This document shows, one piece after another, positions 37,520-45,631 of a stretch of DNA of 64,000 nucleotides (positions are counted from its first letter, which is position 1; each line of letters starts with the position of its first letter). A model generated the notes under the pieces. It did no database searches and was not told where the DNA came from. It saw only the letters and a program-made list of their open reading frames with translations. The DNA is taken from positions 18,029-82,028 of the forward strand of contig NZ_JAKGSG010000045.1 in assembly GCF_021568775.1 (NCBI RefSeq), written 5' to 3'. The stretch comes from Antribacter soli (GTDB lineage: Bacteria > Actinomycetota > Actinomycetes > Actinomycetales > Cellulomonadaceae). The position numbers and the translations under genes are program-made.

Positions 37520-39136
37520 GTGTCCTCGCCACTGACCCGCGCGGCCCTTCAGCGGCTCACGCTTGCTGCCACGCTCCTGCTGGTCCTGTACGGCTGGTCG
37601 AGCCTCCCGCTCGACCTGCTGAGCCCCGGGTTCTACGAGCAGACCAGGACGGTGATGGCAGCCGTGGCAGCCGCGTCGGTGGTGCCGGGCCTCGTCCTCG
37701 CGGCAGCCGCCGCGACCCGCAGGTCGCGCACGTTCCTGCTTGTCACGACGGTGGTGACGGTGCTCCACCTGTGCGCGGTGCTCGCGGTGGGCCTGCTTGC
37801 CGCAGCCGGGGCGCCGCCCGGGCGCGGGTGGGACGGCGTCGGCCCGGCCGCAGGTCAGCTCCTGCTCGCCCTCACGGGCCTCGGCTTCGCGTGGTGGGGC
37901 ATCACGCGGCCCGTCTCGCGCCCCTGGATCGGGGTCGTGCCGGTTCTCCTGGCGCCGTTCGTGCCGGCCCTGGGTGTCGCGTTGCTGGGCGCGCCGTACC
38001 TCTTCGTGTACGTCGTGCTCAGCGGGGGCGGGTTCACCGTCCTCGCGGCAGTCGGCGCGGCCGCGCTGCTCGGGCTCCCCGGCAGGGGGAGCCGCGTCGC
38101 GGGCACGTTGCTCGTCGCGTGGGTGGCAGGCGACCGCCTCGCGCCGCCCGTGGGAGTGGGGGGCCTGCCCGCAGCGCAGAGTGCCGGGATCGGTGCCGAC
38201 CCGGCCATGCCGGCGGCCCTGCAGCTGGTCGTCCTCCTCGCCGCGCTGGTGTGCGGCGCGGTCGCCGTGCTCCCAGCACGGCCCGAGGCGTCCTGGGAGG
38301 TCGAGCCGACCACGACGCCGACGGCGGAGCCGGCAGCCACGGACGAGCCGGCCGGGTCCAGCGGGCCGATGAGCCGGGCCGACCTGCGGCGCGCGGCCGG
38401 GGGAGCGGCCCTCGCAGTCGTCGTCCTTACGTTGCTGCTCGAGCTGCCGAAGCTCTTCGCCTTCGGACCGGGGATCAATCCGGGCGGCGCGGGGGCTGTC
38501 TTCCTGCTGCAGTTCCTCGCCGACGCCGCGATCCCCGCCGCCGCGGCGGTCGTCGCGGGCGCCGCGACGTCGGGCTCCCGCCCGGTGCTCGCCCTCGCGA
38601 GCGGGTTCTCGGGTCTCGTCGCCGGGGGCGCGCTCCTGGCCGGGGCCGTGACCGGGGTCGGGGTGCTCGGCCTCGACGTGCAGTCCTACCTGCCCCTGGC
38701 CGCCCTCGCCATGTCGCTCGCGCTGGCCTGGGCGGCAACCGCGCGCACCGGTGCCACCGCGACGGCGCTGCGCTGGGCCGCCGTCGTACCGCCGCTGCTC
38801 CTGGTCTCGCCGCTGACGCTGCTCGCCGACCCGTCCCGCATGGTCTACGCGCGCGACCCGATGTTCGCGACCTATGTAGCCGACACCCTGCCTGCCCTCG
38901 GCGCGGTCGCGGCCGCCGCACTGCTCGGGTACGCCAGCCGCACCATCAGGATCGTGGCGGCCGTGCTGCTCGGGGTGCTGGCCGTCGCCTCGTTCGGCGA
39001 CGTTGCCGGGGGCGCCGGGATGCTGCGGCGCCTCATCCTGCTCGACGGGCTGACCATCGCGGGCTACTCCCTGGCCTGCCTGCTCGTTGTTGCGTCGGTG
39101 CTCGCCCCGGCGAGGGCCGGTTCGTGGCGGCCCTGA
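37520..39136 (+). CDS. Large polytopic membrane protein, unknown function
   Basis: About 538 residues from GTG 37520; ATG 37490 in frame is an alternative. Roughly 14 hydrophobic segments are split into two halves by a soluble Thr/Glu/Pro-rich loop (about residues 255-290, WEVEPTTTPTAEPAATDEPAG). Both halves are Ala/Val/Leu-rich with few charged residues, and I see no catalytic or transport motif. The Ala/Gly-rich composition and lack of conserved polar residues resemble many actinobacterial integral membrane proteins with no assigned role. It is divergent from the symporter gene and unlinked to obvious partners. Confidence 0.7.
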   Translation: MSSPLTRAALQRLTLAATLLLVLYGWSSLPLDLLSPGFYEQTRTVMAAVAAASVVPGLVLAAAAATRRSRTFLLVTTVVTVLHLCAVLAVGLLAAAGAPPGRGWDGVGPAAGQLLLALTGLGFAWWGITRPVSRPWIGVVPVLLAPFVPALGVALLGAPYLFVYVVLSGGGFTVLAAVGAAALLGLPGRGSRVAGTLLVAWVAGDRLAPPVGVGGLPAAQSAGIGADPAMPAALQLVVLLAALVCGAVAVLPARPEASWEVEPTTTPTAEPAATDEPAGSSGPMSRADLRRAAGGAALAVVVLTLLLELPKLFAFGPGINPGGAGAVFLLQFLADAAIPAAAAVVAGAATSGSRPVLALASGFSGLVAGGALLAGAVTGVGVLGLDVQSYLPLAALAMSLALAWAATARTGATATALRWAAVVPPLLLVSPLTLLADPSRMVYARDPMFATYVADTLPALGAVAAAALLGYASRTIRIVAAVLLGVLAVASFGDVAGGAGMLRRLILLDGLTIAGYSLACLLVVASVLAPARAGSWRP

Positions 39137-39208
39137 CCGACGACCCTCCCATGACCCGGATCGTTTAGGTCCGCCGCGCGGCCCCACGGAGGCCGGTTAC
39201 CTTCCTCC

Positions 39209-39221
39209 GGAAGCGCCTTCC
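39209..39221. promoter_or_regulatory. GGAAG-CGC-CTTCC palindrome upstream of the esterase
   Basis: A perfect 5-base inverted repeat around CGC, 28 bases before the start codon. It resembles a CebR-type box (GGGAGCGCTCCC) with one extra base and two changes, so it is only a weak candidate for cellobiose-responsive control. Confidence 0.3.
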
Positions 39222-39249
39222 TCCATCTCACTCTCAGAGGACGTGGACC

Positions 39250-40359
39250 ATGCGAACAGATCGAACGCGAAGAGGCATTGCGATCATCGGCGCGGCGGTC
39301 GCTGCCCTCGCCGTCGGCGCGCTGCAGGTGATCCCGGCTGAACCGGCGTCCGCCGAGGAAGGCTGCCAGGTCGACTACGACCTGGTGAGCTCCTGGGGTA
39401 GCGGCTTCCAGGCGAACGTCACCATCACCGCAGGCCAGGCCATCGACGGCTGGGACATCTCCTGGCAGTTCCCCGGCGGGACCACGGTCACCAGCGCCTG
39501 GAACGTGAGCTGGAGCCAGAGCGGTGCCACCTTTACGGGCGCCGACGTCGGCTGGAACGCCCGCATCGCCCCGGGTCAGAGCGTCCAGGTGTTCGGGTTC
39601 GTCGGCTCCGGCAGCACGGCCGCTCCGACGCAGGTCGCCGTCAACGGCGTGCCGTGCGACGGGCAGGGCCAGCCGACGCCCACGCCGACGCCAACCCCCA
39701 CGCCGACTCCCACACCGACCCCGACGCCCACCCCGGCCGGTCCCGTCCGGATCATGCCGATGGGCGACTCGATCACCGGCAGCCCCGGCTGCTGGCGCGG
39801 CAACCTGTGGCAGCTCCTGGTCGACGCCGGGCACGAGGTCGACTTCGTCGGGTCGCAGAGCCAGGGCTGTGCCCCGACCGGGTCCGACGCCGACAACGAG
39901 GGCCACGGCGGGTTCCTGGTCACCAGCTCGGTGGCGAACGGCGACACGCGGCGGTGGCTGGAGCAGAACACGCCAGAGGTGCTGCTGCTGCACTTCGGCA
40001 CCAACGACGTCTGGTCGAACCTCCCGCCCGCTCAGATCCTCGACGCGTACACCACGATCGTGACCGACCTGCGCAGGCTGAACCCCGATGCGACGATCCT
40101 GGTCGCCCAGATCATCCCGCTGGAGCCGGCCGCGTCCTTCAACTGCCCCGACTGCGGGCAGCGAGCGGTCGACCTCAACGCCCAGATCCCGGCGTGGGCG
40201 GCAGGCCTGAACACCGCGCGGTCGCCCGTCGTCGTGGTCGACCAGTGGACCGGCTTCGACCCGGCGACCGACGCCTACGACGGCGTCCACCCGGACGACA
40301 GCGGCAACGTCAAGATCGCCGCGAAGTGGTTCGCGGCCCTGGACCGGGTCCTCCCGTAG
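39250..40359 (+). CDS. Secreted CBM2-linker-SGNH esterase (CE3-like acetylxylan esterase)
   Basis: 369 residues. A signal peptide (1-35, cut near PASAEEG) is followed by an N-terminal family 2 carbohydrate-binding module (about 38-137) with the WGSGFQANVTI, WDISWQFPGG, NVSWSQSG and paired Cys features, then a pure Pro-Thr linker (about 141-162). The SGNH hydrolase follows: MGDSIT (nucleophile Ser174), LLHFGTNDVW (block III) and YDGVHPDD (Asp344, His347). This fits CE3 enzymes that deacetylate xylan; the CBM2 would bind cellulose or xylan. An acidic extracellular pH/host is not implied. Monocistronic with a strong terminator. Confidence 0.9.
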   Translation: MRTDRTRRGIAIIGAAVAALAVGALQVIPAEPASAEEGCQVDYDLVSSWGSGFQANVTITAGQAIDGWDISWQFPGGTTVTSAWNVSWSQSGATFTGADVGWNARIAPGQSVQVFGFVGSGSTAAPTQVAVNGVPCDGQGQPTPTPTPTPTPTPTPTPTPTPAGPVRIMPMGDSITGSPGCWRGNLWQLLVDAGHEVDFVGSQSQGCAPTGSDADNEGHGGFLVTSSVANGDTRRWLEQNTPEVLLLHFGTNDVWSNLPPAQILDAYTTIVTDLRRLNPDATILVAQIIPLEPAASFNCPDCGQRAVDLNAQIPAWAAGLNTARSPVVVVDQWTGFDPATDAYDGVHPDDSGNVKIAAKWFAALDRVLP

Positions 40360-40400
40360 CGGGCGGGCACCGGCCGGCGTTCGGCCGGAGCCGGCACGCG

Positions 40401-40438
40401 GCCGGGGAGCGGGTCCCGTTCAGGACCCGTTCCCCGGC
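40401..40438 (+). terminator. Terminator after the CBM2 esterase
   Basis: GCCGGGGAGCGGGTCC pairs with GGACCCGTTCCCCGGC (one G-T pair), loop CGTTCA. It lies between convergent genes and can serve both. Confidence 0.8.
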
Positions 40439-40445
40439 TCGCCCG

Positions 40446-40862
40446 TCAGGTCTCTTGCCGTTCCGGCCGGCTCACAAGTGTCGCAAGGCTCTCCGGCGCC
40501 TGGATGCAGTACGAGTCCGTGAGCAGCTCGGCCAGCTCGTCCCAGTCGGTGCGCTCGTCGAGCACCAGCCCGACGACGTTGCTTCCCCAGTCCGCCTTGA
40601 AGTACGGCGGACCGAGGTGCTCGAACGCCTCCACCTCGTCGGGCTCGCCGCGGAACGAGATCCGGACCAGGCCGTCCTCACCGCCGAACACGTGCGCGAC
40701 CGTGGCCTGCCGGACCTTCCAGGCCACACCTGTCCATGCGTCCCGTTCCACGCACTGGGGGAGACGCTCGAAGATGGCGCCAAGCCGACTCACGATGTCG
40801 GCGGGGACAGGTGCTCGCTCGGCCACGGCAGGAGTCTTGCACCCGCCACTGACATCGATCAT
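40446..40862 (-). CDS. MmcQ/YjbR-like small protein
   Basis: 138 residues from ATG 40862. The pattern includes RLGAIFERLPQCVERDAWTGVAWKVRQATVAHVFGG, then GEPDEVEAFEHLGPPYF and the final ERTDWDELAELLTDSYCIQAPE. These are the conserved segments of the YjbR/MmcQ (CyaY-like fold) family, in the variant with a W-x-E-hxExhx(D/E)S-Y end. Members are annotated DNA-binding on structural grounds, and the physiological role is unsettled. Monocistronic, convergent with the esterase. Confidence 0.7.
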   Translation of the reverse strand: MIDVSGGCKTPAVAERAPVPADIVSRLGAIFERLPQCVERDAWTGVAWKVRQATVAHVFGGEDGLVRISFRGEPDEVEAFEHLGPPYFKADWGSNVVGLVLDERTDWDELAELLTDSYCIQAPESLATLVSRPERQET

Positions 40863-41076
40863 GGTCCGTCCTCCAGGCGTTCGTACGCGCCTGGTGTCAG
40901 GACTGCCGGGGCCCCGGGGAGCGCGGACGTGATGCCCCGGGGCGAGGCGACCTGATCCTGCAGGGCCAACCGCCGCCGGCCTGTGCCGGGCCACATTCCA
41001 CGGTACGCAGCGATGAGTTTGCCGGCGCCCACAGGTCTACCTCCCGACCGAGACAACGACTCATCGGGAGCAAGCC

Positions 41077-41718
41077 ATGGGCCTCATCTACCTCGAGCTG
41101 TTCGCGACCCTGGACCTCGTCGGGCAATCGCCCGGCGGTCCCGACGAGGACCCGGTGGGGTTCCCGTTCGGCGGCTGGCAGGCGCCTCTGTTCGACGAGG
41201 TCGCAGGGGCGCAGGTCGGTGCCGCGTACGAGGGCACGGACGCCCTCCTGCTGGGCCGGCGGACGTACGACATCTTCGCCGCCTACTGGCCGCACCAGGA
41301 AGGCGGCGAGGACAACGAGATCGCCACGCTCTTCAACCGGGTCCCCAAGTACGTCGCCTCCCGCGGCAAGCCCGACCTCTCGTGGGCCGGGTCCACGCAG
41401 CTCGGCCCGGACCTGGCTACCGCGGTGCGTGAGATCCGCGACCGGCACGAGAACATCAAGGTCGTCGGGAGCCTGAACCTGGTGCAGACCCTCCTGCGCG
41501 AGAAGCTCTTCGACCGCCTCGACCTCTGGGTGCACCCGATCGTGCTCGGCGTCGGGAAGAAGGTGTTCGACGGCGGCGCGGTGCCCACGAACGTCACCCT
41601 CCTCGAACCGCCGGTAGCCGGTCCCAAGGGCACCGTGTACCTGCGCTACGGGCTCGTCGACGGCACCCCCGGGACGGGGGACATGGCCGCACCCGACCGC
41701 GGTGTCGAGCGCTCGTAG
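41077..41718 (+). CDS. Dihydrofolate reductase family (RibD C-terminal domain) protein
   Basis: 213 residues. The RibD_C/DHFR-like fold is indicated by LYLELFATLDLVGQ at the N-terminus, DALLLGRRTYDIFAAYWP, KYVASRGKPDLSWAGST, the cofactor loop IKVVGSLNLVQTLLREKLFDRLDLWVHPIVLGVGKKVF, and the closing segments. These stand-alone proteins bind NADPH, but their substrates are mostly unknown; they are not the essential FolA. An 8-base inverted repeat (CGATGAGT at 41011, ACTCATCG at 41059) lies in the upstream leader. Monocistronic. Confidence 0.85.
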   Translation: MGLIYLELFATLDLVGQSPGGPDEDPVGFPFGGWQAPLFDEVAGAQVGAAYEGTDALLLGRRTYDIFAAYWPHQEGGEDNEIATLFNRVPKYVASRGKPDLSWAGSTQLGPDLATAVREIRDRHENIKVVGSLNLVQTLLREKLFDRLDLWVHPIVLGVGKKVFDGGAVPTNVTLLEPPVAGPKGTVYLRYGLVDGTPGTGDMAAPDRGVERS

Positions 41719-41786
41719 GGGCGGGACGGGGTCTCCCGGGTCGGCCGGCCATCGGCAACGTCAGTGGCCGGCCGTAGGCTCCGGGC

Positions 41787-42170
41787 ATGTCTGAGCTGTC
41801 CTTGCAGGTCCTGCCCGACCGGTTCGTCCTGGAGCACCAGGCCGGGTCCGTCTTTCCCGAGGACGACGAGTGGGTCGCACTCGTGCGCGCCCCGGAGGGG
41901 CTGACGGTCCTGCGGCACGCGTCGCCCTTCGCGCCCGACGGCGAACGCTGGGCGGGCCTCTACGGAGACCCGCACCGTGCGCGCGTGGCCGGGGTGCTGG
42001 CGTCGGTCGTCGGGCCGTTGGCCGAGACGGGGATCGAGCTGCTCGTGGCCTCGACGTTCCACGCCGACCTCGTCCTGGTCCCCGAGGACCGGCTGGAGGC
42101 CGCCGTCGACGTGCTGCGGGAGGCGGGCCACCCCGTGGACGCGAAGGCGATCGGGGGAGCTCGTCGTTGA
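41787..42170 (+). CDS. ACT-domain protein
   Basis: 127 residues. The sequence reads LQVLPDRFVLEHQAGSVFP, WVALVRAPEGLTVLRHAS, then ARVAGVLASVVGPLAETGIELLVASTFHADLVLVPEDRLEAAVDVLREAGH, the tandem ACT arrangement of the CASTOR-like bacterial family. Such proteins bind amino acids and may act as regulators. TAGGCT at 41775-41780 ends 6 bases before the ATG, suggesting a leaderless mRNA. It is 26 bases ahead of the PhzF gene, but that gene has its own start signal. Confidence 0.75.
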   Translation: MSELSLQVLPDRFVLEHQAGSVFPEDDEWVALVRAPEGLTVLRHASPFAPDGERWAGLYGDPHRARVAGVLASVVGPLAETGIELLVASTFHADLVLVPEDRLEAAVDVLREAGHPVDAKAIGGARR

Positions 42171-42183
42171 GGGCCGGCGTCGG

Positions 42184-42189
42184 TATCGT
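42184..42189 (+). promoter_or_regulatory. -10-like hexamer for leaderless PhzF gene
   Basis: TATCGT, 7 bases (CCCGGGT) before GTG 42197. It supports both the chosen start and independent transcription from the ACT gene. Confidence 0.45.
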
Positions 42190-42196
42190 CCCGGGT

Positions 42197-43039
42197 GTGG
42201 AGCGCAGGTTTCGTCAGGTCGATGTGTTCGGCGAGGGCGCATGCACGGGGAACCCGGTTGCGGTGGTGCTCGACGCGGATGGTCTCGACGATGAGACGCT
42301 GCGGAGGTTCTCGGTGTGGTCGAACCTGTCCGAGTGCACGTTCGTGCTGCGTCCGACAGAGCCGGGGGCGGATTACCGGGTGCGCATTCTCAGCCTGAAC
42401 ACCGAGCTGCCGTTCGCGGGACATCCGACGTTGGGAACGGCGCGGGCGTGGCTGGAGGCCGGTGGTGTTCCGGCGACTCCGGGCGTGGTGGTGCAGGAAT
42501 GCGGTGCGGGGCTGGTGCCGGTTCGCATCGATGATGACAGGCTCGCTTTCGCCGCACCCCCGCGTCTGCGCTCTGGCCCGGTCGATCCCGACACTCGGAA
42601 TGCGCTGGTCGAGATTCTCGGGATCGGACGCGAGCAGGTGCTGGATGCCGAGTGGCTCGACAACGGGCCCGGCTGGGTGGGCCTCCTGCTCGATGATGCG
42701 CGCACCGTTCTCGACCTGCGCCCTGACGCGTCGGCGTATCCGGGCCGCTGGGACATCGGTGTGATCGGCGCCCACGACCCGAACTCCGAGGCGGCGTTCG
42801 AGTTGCGGGCGTTCTTCACCGAAGGCGAAGAACCTCTGCGCGAAGACCCCGTGACGGGAAGCCTGAACGCGGCGGCCGCGGAATGGCTCATCGCCACCGG
42901 TCGCGCTCGGGCACCCTATGTTGCCGCCCAGGGCACCGCGATGGGGCGGCAGGGGCGCATCCATATCAGCAGCGAGGACGACCGGCTGTGGGTCGGCGGA
43001 CGAGCCGAGGTCGTTCTCTCCGGAACTGCCACACTCTGA
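42197..43039 (+). CDS. PhzF-family isomerase/epimerase-like protein
   Basis: 280 residues from GTG 42197. The two-domain diaminopimelate-epimerase fold of PhzF is shown by FRQVDVFGEGACTGNPVAVV, the catalytic glutamate Glu46 in WSNLSECTFVL, RILSLNTELPFAGHPTLGTA and DPVTGSLNAAAAEWL. PhzF catalyses isomerisation in phenazine synthesis; isolated homologues like this one, without other phz genes, have unknown substrates. Codon use is less G/C-ended than in neighbours (many GAT, GTT, TCT), which may indicate recent acquisition. Confidence 0.88.
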   Translation: MERRFRQVDVFGEGACTGNPVAVVLDADGLDDETLRRFSVWSNLSECTFVLRPTEPGADYRVRILSLNTELPFAGHPTLGTARAWLEAGGVPATPGVVVQECGAGLVPVRIDDDRLAFAAPPRLRSGPVDPDTRNALVEILGIGREQVLDAEWLDNGPGWVGLLLDDARTVLDLRPDASAYPGRWDIGVIGAHDPNSEAAFELRAFFTEGEEPLREDPVTGSLNAAAAEWLIATGRARAPYVAAQGTAMGRQGRIHISSEDDRLWVGGRAEVVLSGTATL

Positions 43040-43073
43040 TGACCTTGAGCAGAGGCCACCGGGACGGGCACCG

Positions 43074-43472
43074 TCATCCGGTAACCATGTCGGCGTGCCG
43101 GTGGGCTACCTTCCACACGCCGGACTCGCGGCGGTACACCTGAGTGGCGCGCAACGTGTAGCCACCCGGCTGACCGTCGACCGAAACCGAGGTGTGCTCC
43201 AGGCCGGCCGTGTATGCCATGTCGCCCACGACGTCGTACGCCTGCAGCTCGACGGCGTACGACGTGCAGTCGGAGAAGGTTCTGCCGAGCGCGCTGAAGA
43301 GGTTGTCGATCTCCTGCTGGCCGATGGCGTTGCGCCACGCACCCAGAACGCTCACCGGCTCGTTGCGCGACCAGAGCGCTCGCCGGGGGGCGGCGTCGCC
43401 GTTGTGGAGTGCGAGCTCCGCTTCGTACAACGCAGTCTCGAACCAGGCAAGGAATTCATCGCGTTCGGTCAT
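43074..43472 (-). CDS. NTF2-like (SnoaL/DUF4440-type) protein
   Basis: 132 residues from ATG 43472. The cone-shaped alpha+beta barrel of the NTF2 superfamily is indicated by the helix FLAWFETALYEAELALHNGDAAPRRALWSRNEPVSVLGAW, then the strands YAVELQAYDVVGDMAYTAGLEHTS, YTLRATQVYRRESGVWKVAHRHAD, ending in the typical W+hxHxh motif. Such proteins are ligand-binding or isomerase scaffolds. Convergent with PhzF, divergent from the maltokinase-cap-like gene. Confidence 0.75.
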   Translation of the reverse strand: MTERDEFLAWFETALYEAELALHNGDAAPRRALWSRNEPVSVLGAWRNAIGQQEIDNLFSALGRTFSDCTSYAVELQAYDVVGDMAYTAGLEHTSVSVDGQPGGYTLRATQVYRRESGVWKVAHRHADMVTG

Positions 43473-43573
43473 CCCCTCAGGATGCTCCCGGCCCGAGCGT
43501 TGTACCCGGGCGAGCGCCACTGGCGCAGTGTGCAGGGGCCGGTGCGCTGGTGGGGCGGTCGTAGGGTCGGACC

Positions 43574-44134
43574 ATGGCGATCCTCCACAATGCGACCCTC
43601 GTCCCGTCGAAGCGTGAGATCCTCGCGGGCTGGCTGCCCGCACAACCGTGGTTCCCCGGCGGTGGCTTCGCCCCGGTCGGCAGCTTCCGGCTCGACGATC
43701 CCGCGGGGGAGGTCGGCGTCGAGCTCGCCCTGGTTCGGGCCGACGACGGCACCGTGATCCACGTCCCGTGCACCTACCGCGGGGCCGAGGCGCCGGATCT
43801 CGCGCACGCCCTGATGGGCACCGCGGAGCACTCGGTCCTGGGTACGCGCTGGTTCTACGACGCCGACGCCGACCCCGTGTACCAGGCGGTCGTTCGGCAG
43901 GCGATCCTTGCCGGGGCCGCGCAGGCCGCCGAGGACTGGCACCATCCGGACGGCACCGTCGCACGGCGGGCGAGCACCGTCCGCGCCCAGGGAGTCCCCG
44001 GCGACCGGGCCGACGACGACGCCGTCGTACGGACCGTCCGCCTGCCGCACCTGCACGCCCCCGGCATCCCGGCACTGGTCGCGACGTGGGACGGCCAGGA
44101 CGAGCCCCTGGTGGTGGCCTTCCTCGAATGCTGA
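43574..44134 (+). CDS. Maltokinase N-terminal cap-like (CG0192-related) protein
   Basis: 186 residues. The sequence ILHNATLVPSKREILAGWLPAQPWFPGG, then DPAGEVGVELALVRADDGTVIHVPCTYRG and GTRWFYDADADPVYQAVVRQAILAGAAQA matches the stand-alone form of the cap domain that precedes the kinase fold in maltokinases. There is no kinase domain, so it cannot phosphorylate by itself; role unknown. TAGGGT at 43562-43567, 6 bases upstream of the ATG, suggests a leaderless mRNA. It is followed at 15 bases by a small HTH gene. Confidence 0.75.
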   Translation: MAILHNATLVPSKREILAGWLPAQPWFPGGGFAPVGSFRLDDPAGEVGVELALVRADDGTVIHVPCTYRGAEAPDLAHALMGTAEHSVLGTRWFYDADADPVYQAVVRQAILAGAAQAAEDWHHPDGTVARRASTVRAQGVPGDRADDDAVVRTVRLPHLHAPGIPALVATWDGQDEPLVVAFLEC

Positions 44135-44149
44135 ACAGCGGCGCCATCG

Positions 44150-44359
44150 GTGACCAGACGACTGAACCGCGTCAGGAGGCTGGCCCTGCTGCCCGCGGCG
44201 CGCGATGAGGTCGAAGGCCTCGAGGCGGGGCTGCTGTTCACAGCCCGCGGGGCGGGGCTGACCTGGGCGCAGATCGCCGATGCGATGGGGTACGGCTCGC
44301 CCCAGGCCTGCCAGCAGCGCTATGACCGGCTCACCGCACGGCAGCGGAGCGACTCGTGA
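44150..44359 (+). CDS. Small helix-turn-helix protein
   Basis: 69 residues from GTG 44150. The C-terminal half has an HTH: EAGLLFTARGAGLTWAQIADAMGYGSPQACQQRYDRL. The basic N-terminus (RRLNRVRR) may contact DNA. The stop overlaps GTG 44356 of the following decayed regulator gene (GTGA), indicating the two were once translationally coupled. Confidence 0.7.
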   Translation: MTRRLNRVRRLALLPAARDEVEGLEAGLLFTARGAGLTWAQIADAMGYGSPQACQQRYDRLTARQRSDS

Positions 44360-44649
44360 CCCGCCGTCGCCGACCGGCCTCCTCGTTCTGCACCCGGTGC
44401 GCATCCTCGGGTTCGCCGACACGGTGGCCGTCGCCCGCCGGTTCGGGATCGACCCGGACGAGACGTCGTCCCTGCTGCTGGACGTCGAGGCGCGCGGCTG
44501 CGTGACGCACTCCGCCTTCCGCGGGCTCGGGGGCTGGGGAGCACGGCTGGGTCGACCGGACCGACGTCGACTCCTGTCATCGCGTGTGGTGCGAGCTCCA
44601 CGAGGACCTGGTCGCAACTCTGGGGATCGACCGGGGTCCGGAGGGCTGA
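44356..44649 (+). pseudogene. Frameshifted and truncated transcriptional regulator gene
   Basis: From GTG 44356 the natural frame would read V-T-P-P-S-P-T-G if one C were restored near 44361; as written it is frameshifted after two codons. In the next frame 60 codons read LLVLHPVRILGFADTVAVAR, then DETSSLLLDVEARGCVTHSAF and GLGGW, a winged-helix-like start. At about 44540 the sequence jumps to another frame encoding EHGWVDRTDVDSCHRVWCEL, ending at TGA 44647, evidently the original C-terminus. About 100 middle residues are missing. An assembly error could explain the frameshift but not the internal loss. Confidence 0.65.
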
Positions 44650-44698
44650 CCGGGCGGGGATGGTCCCGACGGCGCGGTCGGCGTTGAAGTCTTCGAGC

Positions 44699-45631
44699 TC
44701 AGCCCTTGACCGAGCCGGACATCAGGCCACCGACGAAGTACTTCCCCAGGATGATGTAGACGAGCAGCGTGGGCAGCGAGGCGAACAGTGCCCCCGCCAT
44801 GGAGACGCCGTAGTTCTGCAGCAGCGCACCGTTGGCGAGGTTGTTGAGGGCGAGCGTGACGGGACCGTTCTGGCTCGAGGAGAAGAACACCGCGAACAGG
44901 AAGTCGTTCCATGCCGAGGTGAACTGCCAGATGAGCACCACGACGAAGCTCGGTATCGAGATCGGCAGCAGGACCGACCAGTAGGTCCGCAGCATGCCCG
45001 CGCCGTCGACGCGGGCGGCCTCGATCAGCTCGTGGGGAACGGTCATGTAGTAGTTGCGGAAGATGAGCGTGGTGATCGGGATGCCGTACACGACGTGCAG
45101 GAGGATCAGGGACGGGATGCCGCTCGGGATCCCGAGACCCAGCACGAGACGCGTCAGCGGGATCATGACCGCCTGGTACGGGATGAACATCCCGAAGAGG
45201 ATGAGGGTGAAGACCAGGTCGGCCCCGCGGAAGCGCCAGCGTGCCAGGACGAAGCCGTTGAGCGAGCCGAGGAACGCCGAGATGATCGCGGCGGGGACGA
45301 CCATCTGCACGCTGCGCCCGATCGCCGGCGAGAGGGCAGTCCACGCGCCCTGCCAGTTCTCGAGCGTCCACAGCTGCGGCAGGCTCCAGGCACGCGCCGG
45401 GGACGCGTCGCCCGCTCCCTTGAAGCTCGTCACCAACAGCACGTAGACGGGGATCAGCACGACGACGACGAAGGCCAGGAGAGCCACGTAGCGCAGGGTG
45501 CGCGCCGTCGTGAACCGGCCCCGCTGGACGGAGGTCCGCCGCAGGTCGACCGGGCGGCCGCTCGTGCCCGTCGGGGTGGGGACGGCGTCGGCTCGCGGGT
45601 CGGGCACCGCGCCCGCGGTCGCGGCGGTCAT
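44699..45631 (-). CDS. Carbohydrate ABC transporter permease (MalG-like)
   Basis: 310 residues from ATG 45631. After a soluble N-terminus of about 45 residues there are six transmembrane helices. The cytoplasmic EAA loop, which docks the ATPase, reads ELIEAARVDGAGMLRTYWSVLLPIS. The N-terminal tail (TAATAGAVPDPRADAVPTPTGTSG) is unusually Pro-rich. It pairs with the MalF-like permease; their genes overlap by 4 bases (ATGA). It forms one half of the membrane channel for an oligosaccharide importer. Confidence 0.92.
   Translation of the reverse strand: MTAATAGAVPDPRADAVPTPTGTSGRPVDLRRTSVQRGRFTTARTLRYVALLAFVVVVLIPVYVLLVTSFKGAGDASPARAWSLPQLWTLENWQGAWTALSPAIGRSVQMVVPAAIISAFLGSLNGFVLARWRFRGADLVFTLILFGMFIPYQAVMIPLTRLVLGLGIPSGIPSLILLHVVYGIPITTLIFRNYYMTVPHELIEAARVDGAGMLRTYWSVLLPISIPSFVVVLIWQFTSAWNDFLFAVFFSSSQNGPVTLALNNLANGALLQNYGVSMAGALFASLPTLLVYIILGKYFVGGLMSGSVKG

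Noticed and set aside
41011..41066. 8-base inverted repeat CGATGAGT...ACTCATCG before the RibD-like gene as an operator
   Set aside because: Arms are 40 bases apart, and no regulator is adjacent; could be chance or a leader structure, so it is noted only in the gene entry.
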